In this document: positions 37,181 to 49,935 of the stretch, piece after piece | How the letters are laid out: each line of letters begins with the position of its first letter | Numbering within the stretch: the first letter of the stretch is position 1 | NCBI GenBank assembly: GCA_013397455.1 | Contig: VYZB01000120.1 | Coordinates: forward strand, 986,250-1,050,249 | Direction: 5' to 3' | DNA from: Crotophaga sulcirostris | Taxonomy: Eukaryota; Chordata; Aves; Cuculiformes; Crotophagidae | Length of the DNA: 64,000 nucleotides | Notes under the pieces: generated by a model | Seen by the model: the letters and a program-made list of their open reading frames with translations, nothing else | What the model was told of the DNA's origin: nothing | Databases searched by the model: none | Position numbers and translations under genes: made by a program

Positions 37181-40100
37181 CTGAGTGTTTAGGCACCAGG
37201 ACATTTTTGTGTGAATCACAGCAGGTCAGAAACTCTCTCTCGCACGTGAGAATGCTGACTGCTGCAGTGCTCACCATGTTTTCTGAACAGGTCCACAGTG
37301 CTTTTCCATTCTGAACCTCCTCCTATGATGGCCTGTGGCAAACAGGAGGAGGTGCCTGTTGTAAGTTTTCCTCCCGTAAGGCATCTCAGAAAGCAGTATA
37401 GTTATTTTCTTAGTACTACACAAGTGTGAAGATATTGCCACTAGTAGGTATCTCAAAATGGTATCCAACAACCCAGAAGAGATTAAAAAAGTGGCGCTGC
37501 AGTGCAATGAAAAAACCCACCTTGTCCTCTGTAGTTCTGTATATTGTGTGCATGCTTGGTTTCCTTGGAGCCCAGAAATCTGATGTTAAAAAGACGTCAC
37601 ATAGGCATGTGTGTGCTTCTGTTTCAAACCACTTATTCACATCAGAAAGAAAATGTGCTTTGGAAAGATTTATTCTCATTAAAAGAAATATGTTTTATCA
37701 GGGGAAAAAATTGTGTTTGGCAGCCCACAACATTTGATTGCTGTAATGGTAGTGACGGCAGTAATCTGTTTTTTTGCCTTGCTGGTAAATGGAAGTATCC
37801 AGCAAAGATAAAAGGTTACCAGCTGGGATAACTATCCTCTAATTAGTACTACAGATTTTTTGGAGAATTTAGAAATAATGTGATGCAACCTCTTAAATTT
37901 GTTGTAAATAAGACCAAATACGAACAAGTAAAGTACTCAACGTATGAACTGCAGCATCGAATGTGAGAGGGCTGATCAGCCATTTGGAACAAAATGCTGT
38001 TAGACTTCATTGCACTGGGAGAGAAACGGCTTGTTCTGAGAGCCACCATTCACAAAAATCAGTCCAGTCTTGAGCTTCTTACTTGCAACCAGTACTCCTG
38101 AACTAGTTGGTCAGGGTACGTGGCTGGTATAGTCAATAGAGTGTAGAGGTACCAAAGCTAATTGTCACTTAGGTAACTCAAGGACTGGTAATAGGTTAGG
38201 TATAGGAGGACAGAGAACCAACAGTCCTGGTTGGTTATTGCAAATATTGCTTAACGTCATCAAGAGTTTTACTTGGAAACTAGAAATTATGAAGTGTGAG
38301 GAAGAAGAAAAATTCCCACAGGCAAGCGTCACTACTCTGGGAGAGATGATAAGAAAAAACAAAGCAGTTAAACTTAATTGTGGACTGAAAACTACAGCAG
38401 CTCAGGAGCTGCGCATAAACAGATCAGATGCCTCTGCCTCAGGGGAGGAAAGTCCAGGAATGGGTCAGTGACAGCTTCAATGGTCTGATTTCAATCAGAG
38501 AAGAGAGCCCACCCAGGCTATTGGTGCTAATAAATCACACAGTTGCCTCAGCCCATGCCCCCTGTGGGCTCTTGCCAATATTTTGTCAGTGAATGCCTAC
38601 GACTTTCCCAATGCAATCTGCTAGTGTCAAAAGCTGAGAGCCCAAGGGTAACTGTTCCCAGAGGGGAGTGACAGGGCAATGGGGCCAGTGTTTGCACTGT
38701 CATCAAGCACCTTGGCTGGGCAAACATGCTAAAATGCCTGGGAAACCTAACACATATTCCTGAAATCACCGGGACTAGCAGAGATGTAGTGTTAACTAAA
38801 AGGACTTGGGTTTGTATATTAGTCTCTTCCTTTGTCCCCATGTGTTTTTCTGAAGTGATGTGCTTGCAGCTGAGGGCAGTTTGGTCCATTTGCCATCAGC
38901 AAAATCCTCTGGAGGACTAGATAAAAGTCACTGCTGGACAGGACAGTTGGGTGACTTTCAGAGTAGAGTGAATTGTCCAAGCATCGTTTCTGGCCTGGAC
39001 AGCTTTGTCATACTTTTTGGGAACTAAGGGTGTGATTTATGTATTTGTAGCACAGTTGCAGCACAAAAAGCTTTTGAGTGTCCTCCAATTGCATCAACTC
39101 AAAGCCAACAAAGGCCATGCAGGAGCTACTCAGGGTGACAGACCTCTGAGGCCATGAAGAGACTGCAACCATAGCTCAAGTTGCCTCCTTGTATGCTGGT
39201 AAAACCATGGAGAACAAGACCAGCGACTGCTGGAGAGTTATTATTCTTCACACGTATTTGGGGAGCAAAGATCAGTCTGGACTACACTGCAAAAAAAAAC
39301 CTTGAGGCTGCTTGTCATCAGATCGTACCCCTGAGTGCTAATCAGAGCATCTTCTCTTTAAGTACCTTAGTCTAGTATTTCTAGGCTATAAGTAAGGTGA
39401 AAAAGATTTTGGTCAGACAGGAAAAATGCCTCTGAAAAACCAGTATAGCAAAGGGGGAGATTCTTGACCCTGTGTTTAGGTTGGAAGTTCTCAAAATTTT
39501 GTACAATGTAAGCCCCTTAGCAAGGGGACAGAAGGCTGGGAGCCATGTTATTAAACATGGTGGGCCTTGGAGGAGGGAGATATTCCACTTATGGGTGTCC
39601 TGCAATGATCCTAACAGGAGAATAATACCACCCACACTTTAAGATCCATGCCCCTCATGTCCTCAGATGGGTCAGGTAGCCTCACAATTCCGGCAACTCC
39701 ATCTTTTCTCCTGTTTGTCACCTCTGCCCTTCAGGGAGTGGTGAACACTGGTGCAGATGTGACAGACTCACAGAATTATTCAATCAGCAGTTCTTAAGTG
39801 GCCAATATCCGCCCTACTACTTTTGAAATGCTATATAAACAAATGAAAAAACAAAATGCTCACGAAATCCAGGAGATCCAAACACACCAGGGGATGTGAG
39901 GAGGCCAAGGCAGAAAATGTGGTGGCCTGTGAGCAATCTCCGTGCAGAGTACAAGGCCGGACCATCTCCTCAGGAGACCTGGTTTGGGTTTCTTTTTGTG
40001 CTAGTGGTGTTACGTGCACAGAAGCCTGAGCAGATTTAAAACTCCAAACTCTTTAGGATTGTGTGGATGGAGCAACTCTGTGATTGACACCTGTAAATAA

Positions 40101-41386
40101 ACCCACTGGCATTTAGACCATACTGCATAACAACAGACCAATGTGGTTTCTCCCCACTGTGCTATTTACTGAGGAGACATTGGCTTTTTGCACGTTTCTG
40201 GAGCAGTGTCAGCATGAATGTGACCCTTATGGACAACATATGACTGTCCCAGGATGAATGCTGGGTTCGAATTGTCTTTATCTGAAAGTAGTCCCAATAT
40301 CCACTGGGAAATTAAGAGTCCTTGGCTACTCTGGCAGCAGAAACAGTCAAACTCGTGTTGTGCTGAAAAGCAATATCAGTTGCTATATAAGAATTCACTA
40401 AAGAAGTACTTTTTCCAGATAGTTGTATCACACAGAAGGGTTGTACTCAACTCCTGGAATTCAACTTCTTCAAAGCATAACTGCCTAATGCACCCCAAAC
40501 TATCTCCACTGGTGTGGGTACAACAGGGCTTTCATGCATTTAGAGAGAAAAAGGTGAGCATCACGAGCAGCCATCACCACTCACCCTTGCAGAGTTTGGG
40601 ACCTTTGTGGCTATTTTCCTGAAGCAGGCGGAACTGGTCTCACATTAAGTTCACAGTGCAATTTAATTGTTCTTTTTTGGCACAAAAGACGGGAGAACGC
40701 AGTATCTCTGATCCAAAACAAGACAGCCTGGCTGTCACTGTGATTAAATGCAGTAAAGAATCTGATCCTATTTTTGGAAAGAACTTCTTCAGCATAAACT
40801 ATGGAATAGCAAAGGCTTTACTATTGATACTTTAAAAATAAATCAATCATAATAATTAGTTTTTGTGACTTCCTACTTCAAAATCATATTCATATACAGA
40901 GAACATCTATCCACCGTGGCACATTTTTTTTGTACTTGGACCCACAGAAATAAGCTCAAATTGACAGACAAACCTCTGCTATTGGTTCCTCTGCCAAGCA
41001 GGACCTTCAGGTACCAAATCTGGCAAAGCAGAAGTTATCTGTTGTCAAGACTTTCAGTACTGCAAGTTTTCTAACTTTATCTGCACAATAGAAAACCATA
41101 CTCCATTCAGAGTTTTATCAAGCCCCTACCCTGCAGTCCTATGCCCAGTTTGTGTTCTGCCTCTTATATGGGTCAACTTACTGCCATCCTCCTAAACATG
41201 CTACCTTTGTACAAAACTATATATTTCTGTGTAATTTTAATAATGCATTACTACATTTATTTATGTAACAATTGGAACAATAGTTTGACTGACATATAAG
41301 GTATTTTGGAACTTGGTATTTAGAGCTGGAAATAAACAAGTGAGAGCAGTCACCAAAAAAGAGAAGTGCTTTTCTTTAAAAAAAAG

Positions 41387-41402
41387 AAACAAACAAACAA
41401 AC
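41387..41402. repeat. (AAAC)4 microsatellite
   Basis: Four AAAC units preceded by an A-rich run. Confidence 0.85.
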
Positions 41403-42379
41403 TGTTTTGACTTGAACTTCTTGTGCTATTAGCCATTCTAGAAAAGTAAAAATTTACTCCTTCCCTTATTTTTGTCTGTATTAAATATATTATTAAAAAA
41501 TGTATGGTGTCTGTTACAGTGTTACCATTGAAAGCTGCTTTGTATAAACACATCACCCGTGAAAAGCTAAAAATTCTAAGTAAAAGGACTGCCACTGCTA
41601 CCATAGCTTAATCCAAGTGTCAACTTGGTGCTCAAGGTAGACCTCTAACCTATATGTCTATATGTGAAAAATAAAATTGGAATTCTAGCCTCTTCAATAT
41701 TGACTTGTTCTTGTCTTCTGATATTGATTGGAACAAATTTGAAAATTGGTACTTTGTACAGGACTTCAACCAAATACAACTATTCAGAATCCCAGGGTTC
41801 AGGGATAGTTTTGATAGTGTTCCAGTAATCTATCCATGATCATTTTTATCCAAGAGTCTGCTCTGCTAATTGCAAACTAAGGAAATATATAACTATGTAT
41901 TTTGCACATGTCTCCATGCTGTCAATTATTGTATGTTTTTCGTTATTATACCCTCGTGTCTTTCTTGTTTTGTCCTTCATCCTGTACACTAAAACATCAC
42001 ACAAGCTACACACTTTATTCTTTTAATGCAATATGCTTCTCATTCACTGCAAATATGGACTTGCTTGTCCATTCAGAATCATTTCTTACCTGATTGATAG
42101 GAGATTAATCCATGTTAAATTTTTGTTTCACCACTGGAAGAGACATATGTGATCTAATTTCTTACTACAATTTTTTAGATTGGCACGATTATTTTAAATG
42201 ACGCATAGATGATTCTCCTTTCCAGGATTTTCAGTGTAAACACTAATCCTCATTTCCCAGTTTTATTCAGAGATTAAGCGGAGAGCTAGAAGTTTTATTT
42301 CTTGCTAAGTTCCGCCTAGAAAGAAGTGGCATAAAGAAGGCTAAAATATAGGATTTTTGATTGGTGCAAAATTTACCAT

Positions 42380-42806
42380 ATCACAGTATCACATTATTAC
42401 AAGTTGGAAAGGACCTCTGAGATCATCGAGTCCAATCTATAACCTAACACTAACACCAACCCATCATCTAACCCATGGCACTCAGTGCCTCATCCAATCT
42501 CCTCTTAGACACCTCCAGGGACAGCAACTCCACCACCTCCCCGGGCAGCGCATTCCAATGGCCAATCACCCTTTCAGGGAAGAACTTTTTCCTAATATCA
42601 AGTCTAAACCTCCCCTGACGAAGCTTGAGTCCATGCCCTCTAGTTCTGTCACTGGCCACCTGAGAGAAGAGACCAACCCCTGCCTGACTGCAACCTCCTT
42701 GTAGAGAGCAATAAGGTCACCCCTGAGCCTCCTCTTTTTCAGGCTAAGCAACCCCAGCTCCCTCAGTCGCTCCTGGTAGGGCTTGTGCTCCAACCCCTTC
42801 ACCATC
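42380..42806 (-). mobile_element. CR1 LINE 3' fragment, antisense, GATACTGT-tail type
   Basis: The left end reads TCACAGTATCACATTATTAC (reverse complement of a GATACTGTGA-type tail), then 'GTTGGAAAGGACCTCTGAG'. On the minus strand the ORF2 end includes [18 protein letters not shown] and '[10 protein letters not shown]'. Compared with the related copy at 24116-24652, a 10-bp deletion near 42700 removes part of the YNYLKGG block and shifts the frame. By eye the two copies are close relatives in opposite orientation. The element is truncated at its 5' side near 42806. Confidence 0.95.
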
Positions 42807-45800
42807 TGTCATTTAAATGACAGAAGAAGGAGTTGCAGGTCTTTGTGCAACAGTGCCTGCCAAAATCCTCTATCCTTTAACACATGGGCATGTACACAGG
42901 TGGACATTTCCACGCACATACATTCTGATGCCCAAATCTCCCTCATGCAGCGTGCTGCAATACAGCTTCTGCGTCACAGACAAATAGGAGGCACGGTATG
43001 ACTGCCAGGTTGCTGTACATATTTTTGGCATGTCCACTTTTTGTGATTTTCCGTATTTTTGCTTCTATTTTTAAGGCGGGGGGGGGGGGAGGGGAGGGGG
43101 AGAGGGATCCAAGATAATTGTGTAAAGTAGCACCTTTGACTCAGCAAAGCCAAACAGCTCATTGCATTGTTATGTAGAAAGGAAAGATGTGCGTTGCTGG
43201 AATGCAGCCAGCTCTCAAGTCAAGATTAGCATCCTGGAAACAGCAAACATTGGCAACTGCATACTCCTGAATCCAGTAGCTCCGTGCTGGGATGCTCTCA
43301 GGCTTTACTCAGACCACTGAACAAGGCAGAGCAGGCCCATATGCTGTCCCTGAAGTCAAATAGCGTGGCAAACTGCATCTCTCTGCTACTGATGGATAGC
43401 TTCCATAGCGTCTAGTCTCCCTTGAGCCATACCTGGGCATCATCTGGGAGACTGCTGGTTTGCACAGACTGAAGCAGAGGTTGGAAAGTGAGATAGCAAG
43501 CAGTACAGAGGATGGAAAGTCCATGCCCTCCCCACCTCTTTTGCTGGCATAGATGGGAACCTAACTAGGGAATAACAGCACCAAGAATCGTCGGATTTGA
43601 CCTACTGCAACCCAGCCTGAGGTTGAGGTGATGGGTTGCTCACCATAAAATTGGCTCCAGATTTCTCTTCTAAGATTCATATGGCCTTAGCTGCTCCTGG
43701 GGGTGTACTTTGCTGCATGTCTCTCACTGCAAGAGGAAATGAGTTTAAGATGCATATCACCTCCCTCTGGGTGAAGGGGGAACTCCACAGCTCTATGACA
43801 TTGGGGAATGCTGAGGTAGAAACATCTGCCCTAGCTCTGTGTGTGCAGGAGGGATGCAGACCTGGTTTGTGTGGGTGCTGACCTGGCTTGTGCAGAGGCA
43901 TCCTACTGTTTCCCAGTCCTGAAATGCCACAGGCTGAGAGAAGTTGCAAATGTCAGCAGTGAAAAGCTGTGTTTTGTGAGGTGTTGAGTTGACACCCCCA
44001 ACATGGTCCTCTTGGAGATGGAGAGGCTTAAGAACCACTGAGCAGTCCATGTGTTGCAGAAGTGAATCCTAAGCTTGGGAAACAACATAACAGAGAGAGC
44101 AAGGGTAAAGGCTGTCTTCAGAACAAGAGAAAATAGTTGCTGCTAGGGGGCCATGGTCAAATTGACCGCTCCTTAACAAAAGCTTACATATTATACTCTC
44201 TCTTGTGTTTTATACTCAGCCTACCTTGTCAAATGTGCTTAACTGCTGTATTTTATCGGCCCAAACTGGAGTTGGGATTTCTGAACATGTCACATTCAGA
44301 CTTACTGACTTTACTAGCTGAACACTGATTGTACTTTTCCAAACTTTCTTAAAAGATACATAGTGCATGGAGTTTGCGATTGATCAATAGAGCATCAATG
44401 CCACAGCAACAAAGGGAAAACTTTTCCAACATTCCAACAGGTAAAGGCAGTTTTCTTTTACAAAGCTTTGCTATGGCAAAAATAATGTGGAAAATAGGAA
44501 CAGCTGATTGGAAAAATGAAGGACACTAAATGCTAAGAAGACCATTTTGATTTGGATTGCTTTGAAAGTAGTCTGCTTGGCTTTTAGCATGAATGGAGGC
44601 CAGGTCTGACATCAAGGCTGGGTGTACAGCAATGTCAAGGACGAACAGGGTTCCTTTCTGACCATCATGCATTTCTTCTCCATAGGAACCAAAAGGCAAG
44701 GATGGAAATAAAGTGGGACTGATGGGGATTGAGAACTCTCAGCAATACCTTTGGGTCTGACACAGCCTTGGGCAGCAAACAGCAGGGAGAAGATGGAGAA
44801 GCTGCTTGTAAAGAAACCCAGAATGACTTATATGAAAGTCTACACAGAAGATTTACATGATGTTTCTCAGAACCAGGGAACACATTAGCTTTCACTCAAA
44901 GGCTCCAAACGCAATGAAAATTATTCAGTTTTCTTGATTCATCTGCCCTTTCCTCTGCAGAAGAATGAAGATTTCAGCAGGAAAAAAGCAGAACCCACTT
45001 CATAAAATGCCAACTTATTAATTGCTATTGCCTTTAAAAAAGGCTTTCACCTGTTCAGCTTTATGCCTTACAAAGCCTAACATTTGTATTGAAAGAGAGT
45101 CACTGAACTCATACAAATGCATCATATGGTAAAACTTATTATAAATCCCAGTTCAGCAACTGAAGAAAATAAGTAGACAGGCAGCATCTTTCTAGACTAT
45201 TTCTGAACATAAGTTAGATACTGTAAATAGTCTATTGTCAAAAATGCATTTTATTGTAAAAATGACTTGTATAATTCTATTAGCCAAATAGCAGAACAAA
45301 ATTTATGAATGTTCATCAATACAGCAAAGAGACAAAACTTAACACCACTTTCACCCTATGTGAAATTTAAACTATTCCACCTATTTATACAATTAGGCTC
45401 TTATGTTTTCAAAACAGATTTCCGAAATGCCACAAGAGAACCTGTGCATTCAGGGAAAAGAAAGTAAAATCATCTTTATGTATGTGACAGCACTGTTTTC
45501 TGAATGACTGGTGACGATTGTGCTCAGAAATGGCTGCCTATGCCAACTCAGAGCTACTCTGTAGCCTTGCGTGAATGCGCAGCTGCATTAATATGTCCAG
45601 ATCACTCTCAATTTTGGTTACAGTTCACTAATAATACTAAATTACTCTTTTCCAGAAAAAGGAAGGTATTGTCTGAACTAAAAGCAACACCATAGACAAC
45701 TCCACGACTAAGAGTCTCATTGAAAAGCCATTTATGTCTACGTCACTGCTTCAAATCTGATTCAAACCGACAGTAAAACCTATTACTCCTGCTTATGTCA

Positions 45801-48800
45801 AGTTGAAGAGGTTTCAGCTTGTAACTCCAGTCTGGTCAGCATTAAGGGGACAAGGTGACCAGCAGCTACCTATCATCACAGGAGTCATGATATCCAGCTC
45901 TGCCTTCTGATGAGCAAGTGCTCTGCGTCTGCCACTGGCTTGTGTGTCAACATGTGGTTTCGCAAAGTTTAAATGAGATCTTCCCCCCCAGTATTGGCAG
46001 AATCCCACAGGCACTTAAAAGAAGAGATAGACAAAAGGGAGTTGTCGCTGATTCATGTGCTAGAAAAATCAGCATAATGTAAATTTGAAAACTAGATACT
46101 CTGCTATCAAAGACTATAATTTAAAACATTATTAAATTCATTGATGTGACTTTTTCAATAGAAAATTGCAGTCTGGTTTATATCAGATTAGAAAATTTAA
46201 TACATCTGCTGTTAAGTATCTAGAAAGCATTGCATAACTTTCATCCATGAAGAACAGAGCCAGAGTAAAAGCACTAGAAGATGAAGGAAAACCTGTCACA
46301 GTGGTGTTGCATGGCAACTGAAAGCTTGGCTCTGCCAATCAGTGGCAGTTCTTTGTACTTTAAACTCTATGGTAGGGAAATTAGTCATTAAAGAGGATCT
46401 CAGATGGATGACTCTTAATTTCTGAAATACAGTTGAAGCGCAGCTGTATACAAAACCTTGCTTATGAAAACATTTCGTTTTGAATACAAGAGCGCTTTGT
46501 GAAGAGCTGGTGTTAAAAAAAAATCTGAAATGTGTGGTGCACCTTAGTCAGAGAAGGCTTGCTGCTCTTTTTCCCTAACCACAAATACTGAACATGCAGT
46601 CCTGTTCAGACCTCACACAACATTCAATCTGTCCTTAATTTCAGAGAAACAATTCTTTTGCTGTTTGGAAAACAAAATATACCAAATAAAATTACTTCGC
46701 CTCAAAATGTTTTTTGTTTTGTTTTTTTTTTACTTCTTCCGGTAATCAGCCAGTCCCAAGGAGGATGAAAGATTAGTTACATATGTAATTACTCAGTTTT
46801 TCCACAAAAGTTGCCTAGACTGCAATCTGCCAAGGCTTGCTTGTAAACATCTTTTCCGGTGGCTGATCTATAATCACAAAAGGAATAGATAAGCAACAGA
46901 GAAAGGTCTAACTCCTTTTGCTACTAACAAATGAAATCTAGGATCCACGTTATGTTTTCCGTGCACCCCATGGCTGCGGGCTGTGATTGTAGGAGGGCTG
47001 GGACCTGCTGTATTGGGAAGGTCCTCCCATGCCAAGTCTGTGGGTGGCCGTGCTTCTGCATGGTGGGAATTTGGGCAAATCTCCACTGGGAGGAAGTTGT
47101 GCAGAGGTGGCTGGACCTCAGGTCCTTTTCTAGGATTTGGAAGTGTTCCTCATGTAACAGTGAAAATTAATAAAAGGAAGACTAAGGCATAGTCATTACT
47201 GCATAGAAGACAACAACTGTTGTGTCCTTTCTCCAGCTTTTATCATTGATTTAATGGAGTTTGCTGCCTGATTTCAACGTTGAGCTTCTGGAGTCTTATG
47301 ATTTGTGAAAATTGTATTTATGCAAAAATATTTGACATATATTTAGAGACAAATCCATGTTTACCTAGAGAATGGAGGTGGTTCTGAACAGGAAGTGTAG
47401 GGCTCTACATTAGCCAAAAACACTACACAGATGCTGTTGCAGACACGTAGTCATTTATATTTTAATTCCAAAATCTTTAATTTGCTGAATTTCCAAAGTT
47501 GAAGTTGGTTTGTTTCCTAACACCTCCTAAAATTTCACATTTCACTGAGAAATGACTTTACTCTCAGAAATCTCCAGTTAAAAATGATCACAGATGCTGT
47601 AGAAAAAGAAAGACAGGGTTTCACCAGCATCTTTACCAGGAGAAAGCCATGTGTTTGTGCAAGAAACTGGAAGGCAAGTGCTTGCAAAGAGTGCTGTAAG
47701 TGTGTTATCTCCTTCACCTAGGAAGGCTGAGAAGTTAAGCCCAACCGTGCAGGAGCTGCTTTAGTATCTGTGGCTGCATCCTGTGCCCATGGGGCTTGGG
47801 CACTGAAGTCATTGAGATGCCTTTGAGACTCCTTCCTTAGGATGCTTAGATATGAGTGTAGGAAACCAGCTTGGTTTGTATCGTGGCTGATTTTCTGTTA
47901 TAAAATGATCTCCATTGATTTAGTAGATTGAAATTAGTCTAAGCAGGTTTTGTTTCCTGTCACTTGCCAACAAAACTGCATTCTTGTTATATTTTTGTCA
48001 ATAAAATTGTCTTAAAATAAAACAGCCTCTGGTTCTGCATACTCTGGTGCTGCATGTGTTTAATTTTTATGCCAAGTGTAGTATCACTGAACTCAGAGAA
48101 CATATTCTCCAGGTAATGACAGTGCATATTACTCAAACATACTTCTGCCTGTAGCCATTTTCTCATATCAAGATGTACCTGATCAGCAATAGTGCTGATT
48201 TAAATTCTTTTGGATTTAGTTTTTAATTAAATTTTAAATAAATAACTCTATTGTGAATTTGAAACAGCATAGGTTTGTTTTTAATCACAAATTTGATTTT
48301 AAGTAAATAGTTCCAACCTGACATTTGTAAAACCGTGAGAGCAGCTTTACCAGTGGAAATATTGCATGTGAATTTTCTTTTTTTTTTGGCAGCTTTTCAT
48401 GGTTTTAAAAAGCAAGTAATTCCCTGAGCAGCAGAATTTCCGACAGACTTGTGTCCCTTCTTGTTTAAGCTATCCCGCTGCAAAAAATCTGGCTCTACCT
48501 CAGGTCTCCTTTGGTGCTCATGCTCAGCAAAATAACAGCAAACTCTGTAACCAGCCAGGAGCAGTGTGCCTGCAGCTTGGGCTGCCAGCTGCTGCCAGAT
48601 GATATAGAATATGTGAATTTGAGCCACTTTTCTGCCAGTGGGAGCAATAACTCGGGCCCCTTTTTTTGCCTGGCTGTAGGCATCCTCAGAACCTGTAGTA
48701 ACTCGGTCATTCTTGGCTCCTTCACGCTTGGTTGAAAAGACAAATGGGTTCAAGAAATTTTAGAGAAAACTGGCAGACTTTTAATGTGACCACCTAAAAC

Positions 48801-49635
48801 TCACTTTCTTAAGACAGGAAGCTAACAAAGATCTAGTGGTTTAAACTATCTCTTTGGAAGCAGAGAGTAGACAAGAGCATGAAAAAAGGTTTAATGTTAT
48901 AGCTTGCAATACCATTTAATTTACCTAGAAAGACAAGGAGAAAAATGAAGTGATATGTGGAAAATCAAGTAAACTTGAAGGACCAAGGATATGGTGGAGT
49001 GGAGTAGGGGCAGATGAAAGGATAGAAAGTTGATGATAACAAATAGAAAATGGGAAAGGAAGAAGTCCTGCACCTGGAGAGAAGTATGTTGGAGGGATTT
49101 GCTTGATCTTCCATCACCTCCTTGGGCTTCTTCATCTTGACATTCAGAGAAACCTTCCAAGTCTTCCTGACCAGGGAGGAAATTTGGGGATGTGGTATGG
49201 ATAGAAAAAAAATATTGTTGTCACGGTCTGGGCAATGTCAGTCTGGGCAAGGCTGCTTTGATGGGCAACCATGTGTTTCCCAATCCCATTGGTTTGCCTC
49301 TTTCTCCTCTTCTCCACCCCCCAAAACAAACAAGCCACTCCTGTTTACTCTTTCCCCACTGGCCCTGGTTTTGGTGATTTTAGACCATTATTTATTACTT
49401 CTGGTCTTAGACGGTGACCCTGGAAAGCCTGGGAATCTTTTCTGTTCTCACTGTCTTTTGATGTCCTTCATCCAAGAGGAGCTCCCAATACATCCATTCC
49501 CCTGTATGTGACACCTGGCAGTTTTTTCTGTTGTTTTATTACTTTACCTCCAGGTTGGGGCTGTCCAGCCAGTTTTACCCTTCCATTGCTCTCAGCATCT
49601 GGTAGTTTCTCATTTTGCTATCATATTGTCATATT
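42807..49635. other. Unassigned sequence with one G-rich run
   Basis: About 6.8 kb without a recognisable gene or transposon. The only structural feature I note is the G-rich run at 43078-43106. Open frames around 43636-43949 and 48397-48753 overlap on both strands and have no known domain. Confidence 0.45.
43078..43106 (+). repeat. G-rich run, quadruplex potential
   Basis: A 12-base G run at 43078-43089 is followed by GGGG, GGGGG and GGG blocks separated by single A or AGA. Four or more G tracts of at least three with short loops satisfy the usual G-quadruplex pattern on the plus strand. Confidence 0.85.
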
Positions 49636-49935
49636 GCTGGAGCACATGGCATACAGGAGAAGGCTATGGGGGATTTAACTACTGCCCTCTGCTAATGGGA
49701 AGGGGGCTGTGGAGAAGATGTAGCCCATCTCCTCCAAGAGGTGCACGGTGAAAGGAGAACAAGCAACAGTCATGAGCTGCACCAGAGGAAATACTGGCTG
49801 GAGACACGGGAAAAAGAATCTTGCAAAAAGTATGGTCAAGCAAGGAAACAGGCTGCCTGGGTCAGTGGTGGATCCTCCCTCTGTAGAGTTATTCAACACT
49901 TGAAGGGACAAACCCGTAAGCAACCTCATTTAATT
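49636..49935 (+). mobile_element. Old CR1 ORF2 fragment lacking its 3' terminus
   Basis: Matches to the CR1 ORF2 end in sense orientation include 'CCAAGAGGTGCACGGTGAAA', 'GGAGAACAAGCAACAGTCAT', 'GAGCTGCACCAGAGGAAATA' and, further on, 'CTTGAAGGGACAAACCCGT' and AAGCAACCTCAT. These follow the usual order of a CR1 with a 'GAGCAACCTG' 3' UTR. The last part of the 3' UTR and tail are missing, so this copy is truncated at both sides. Moderate divergence and a broken frame indicate an older copy. Confidence 0.7.

Larger units (their letters stand above)
31856..42379. other. 10.5 kb of unassigned sequence
   Basis: This is the longest stretch without a clear transposon. It contains a 22-base T run at 37159-37180 and an AAAC microsatellite at 41387-41402. 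Open frames (for example 36592-36942 and 40254-40622) have no recognisable domains and overlap frames in other registers. I see no exon or RNA gene I can support. Its low transposon density could reflect selective constraint or simply chance. Confidence 0.45.
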
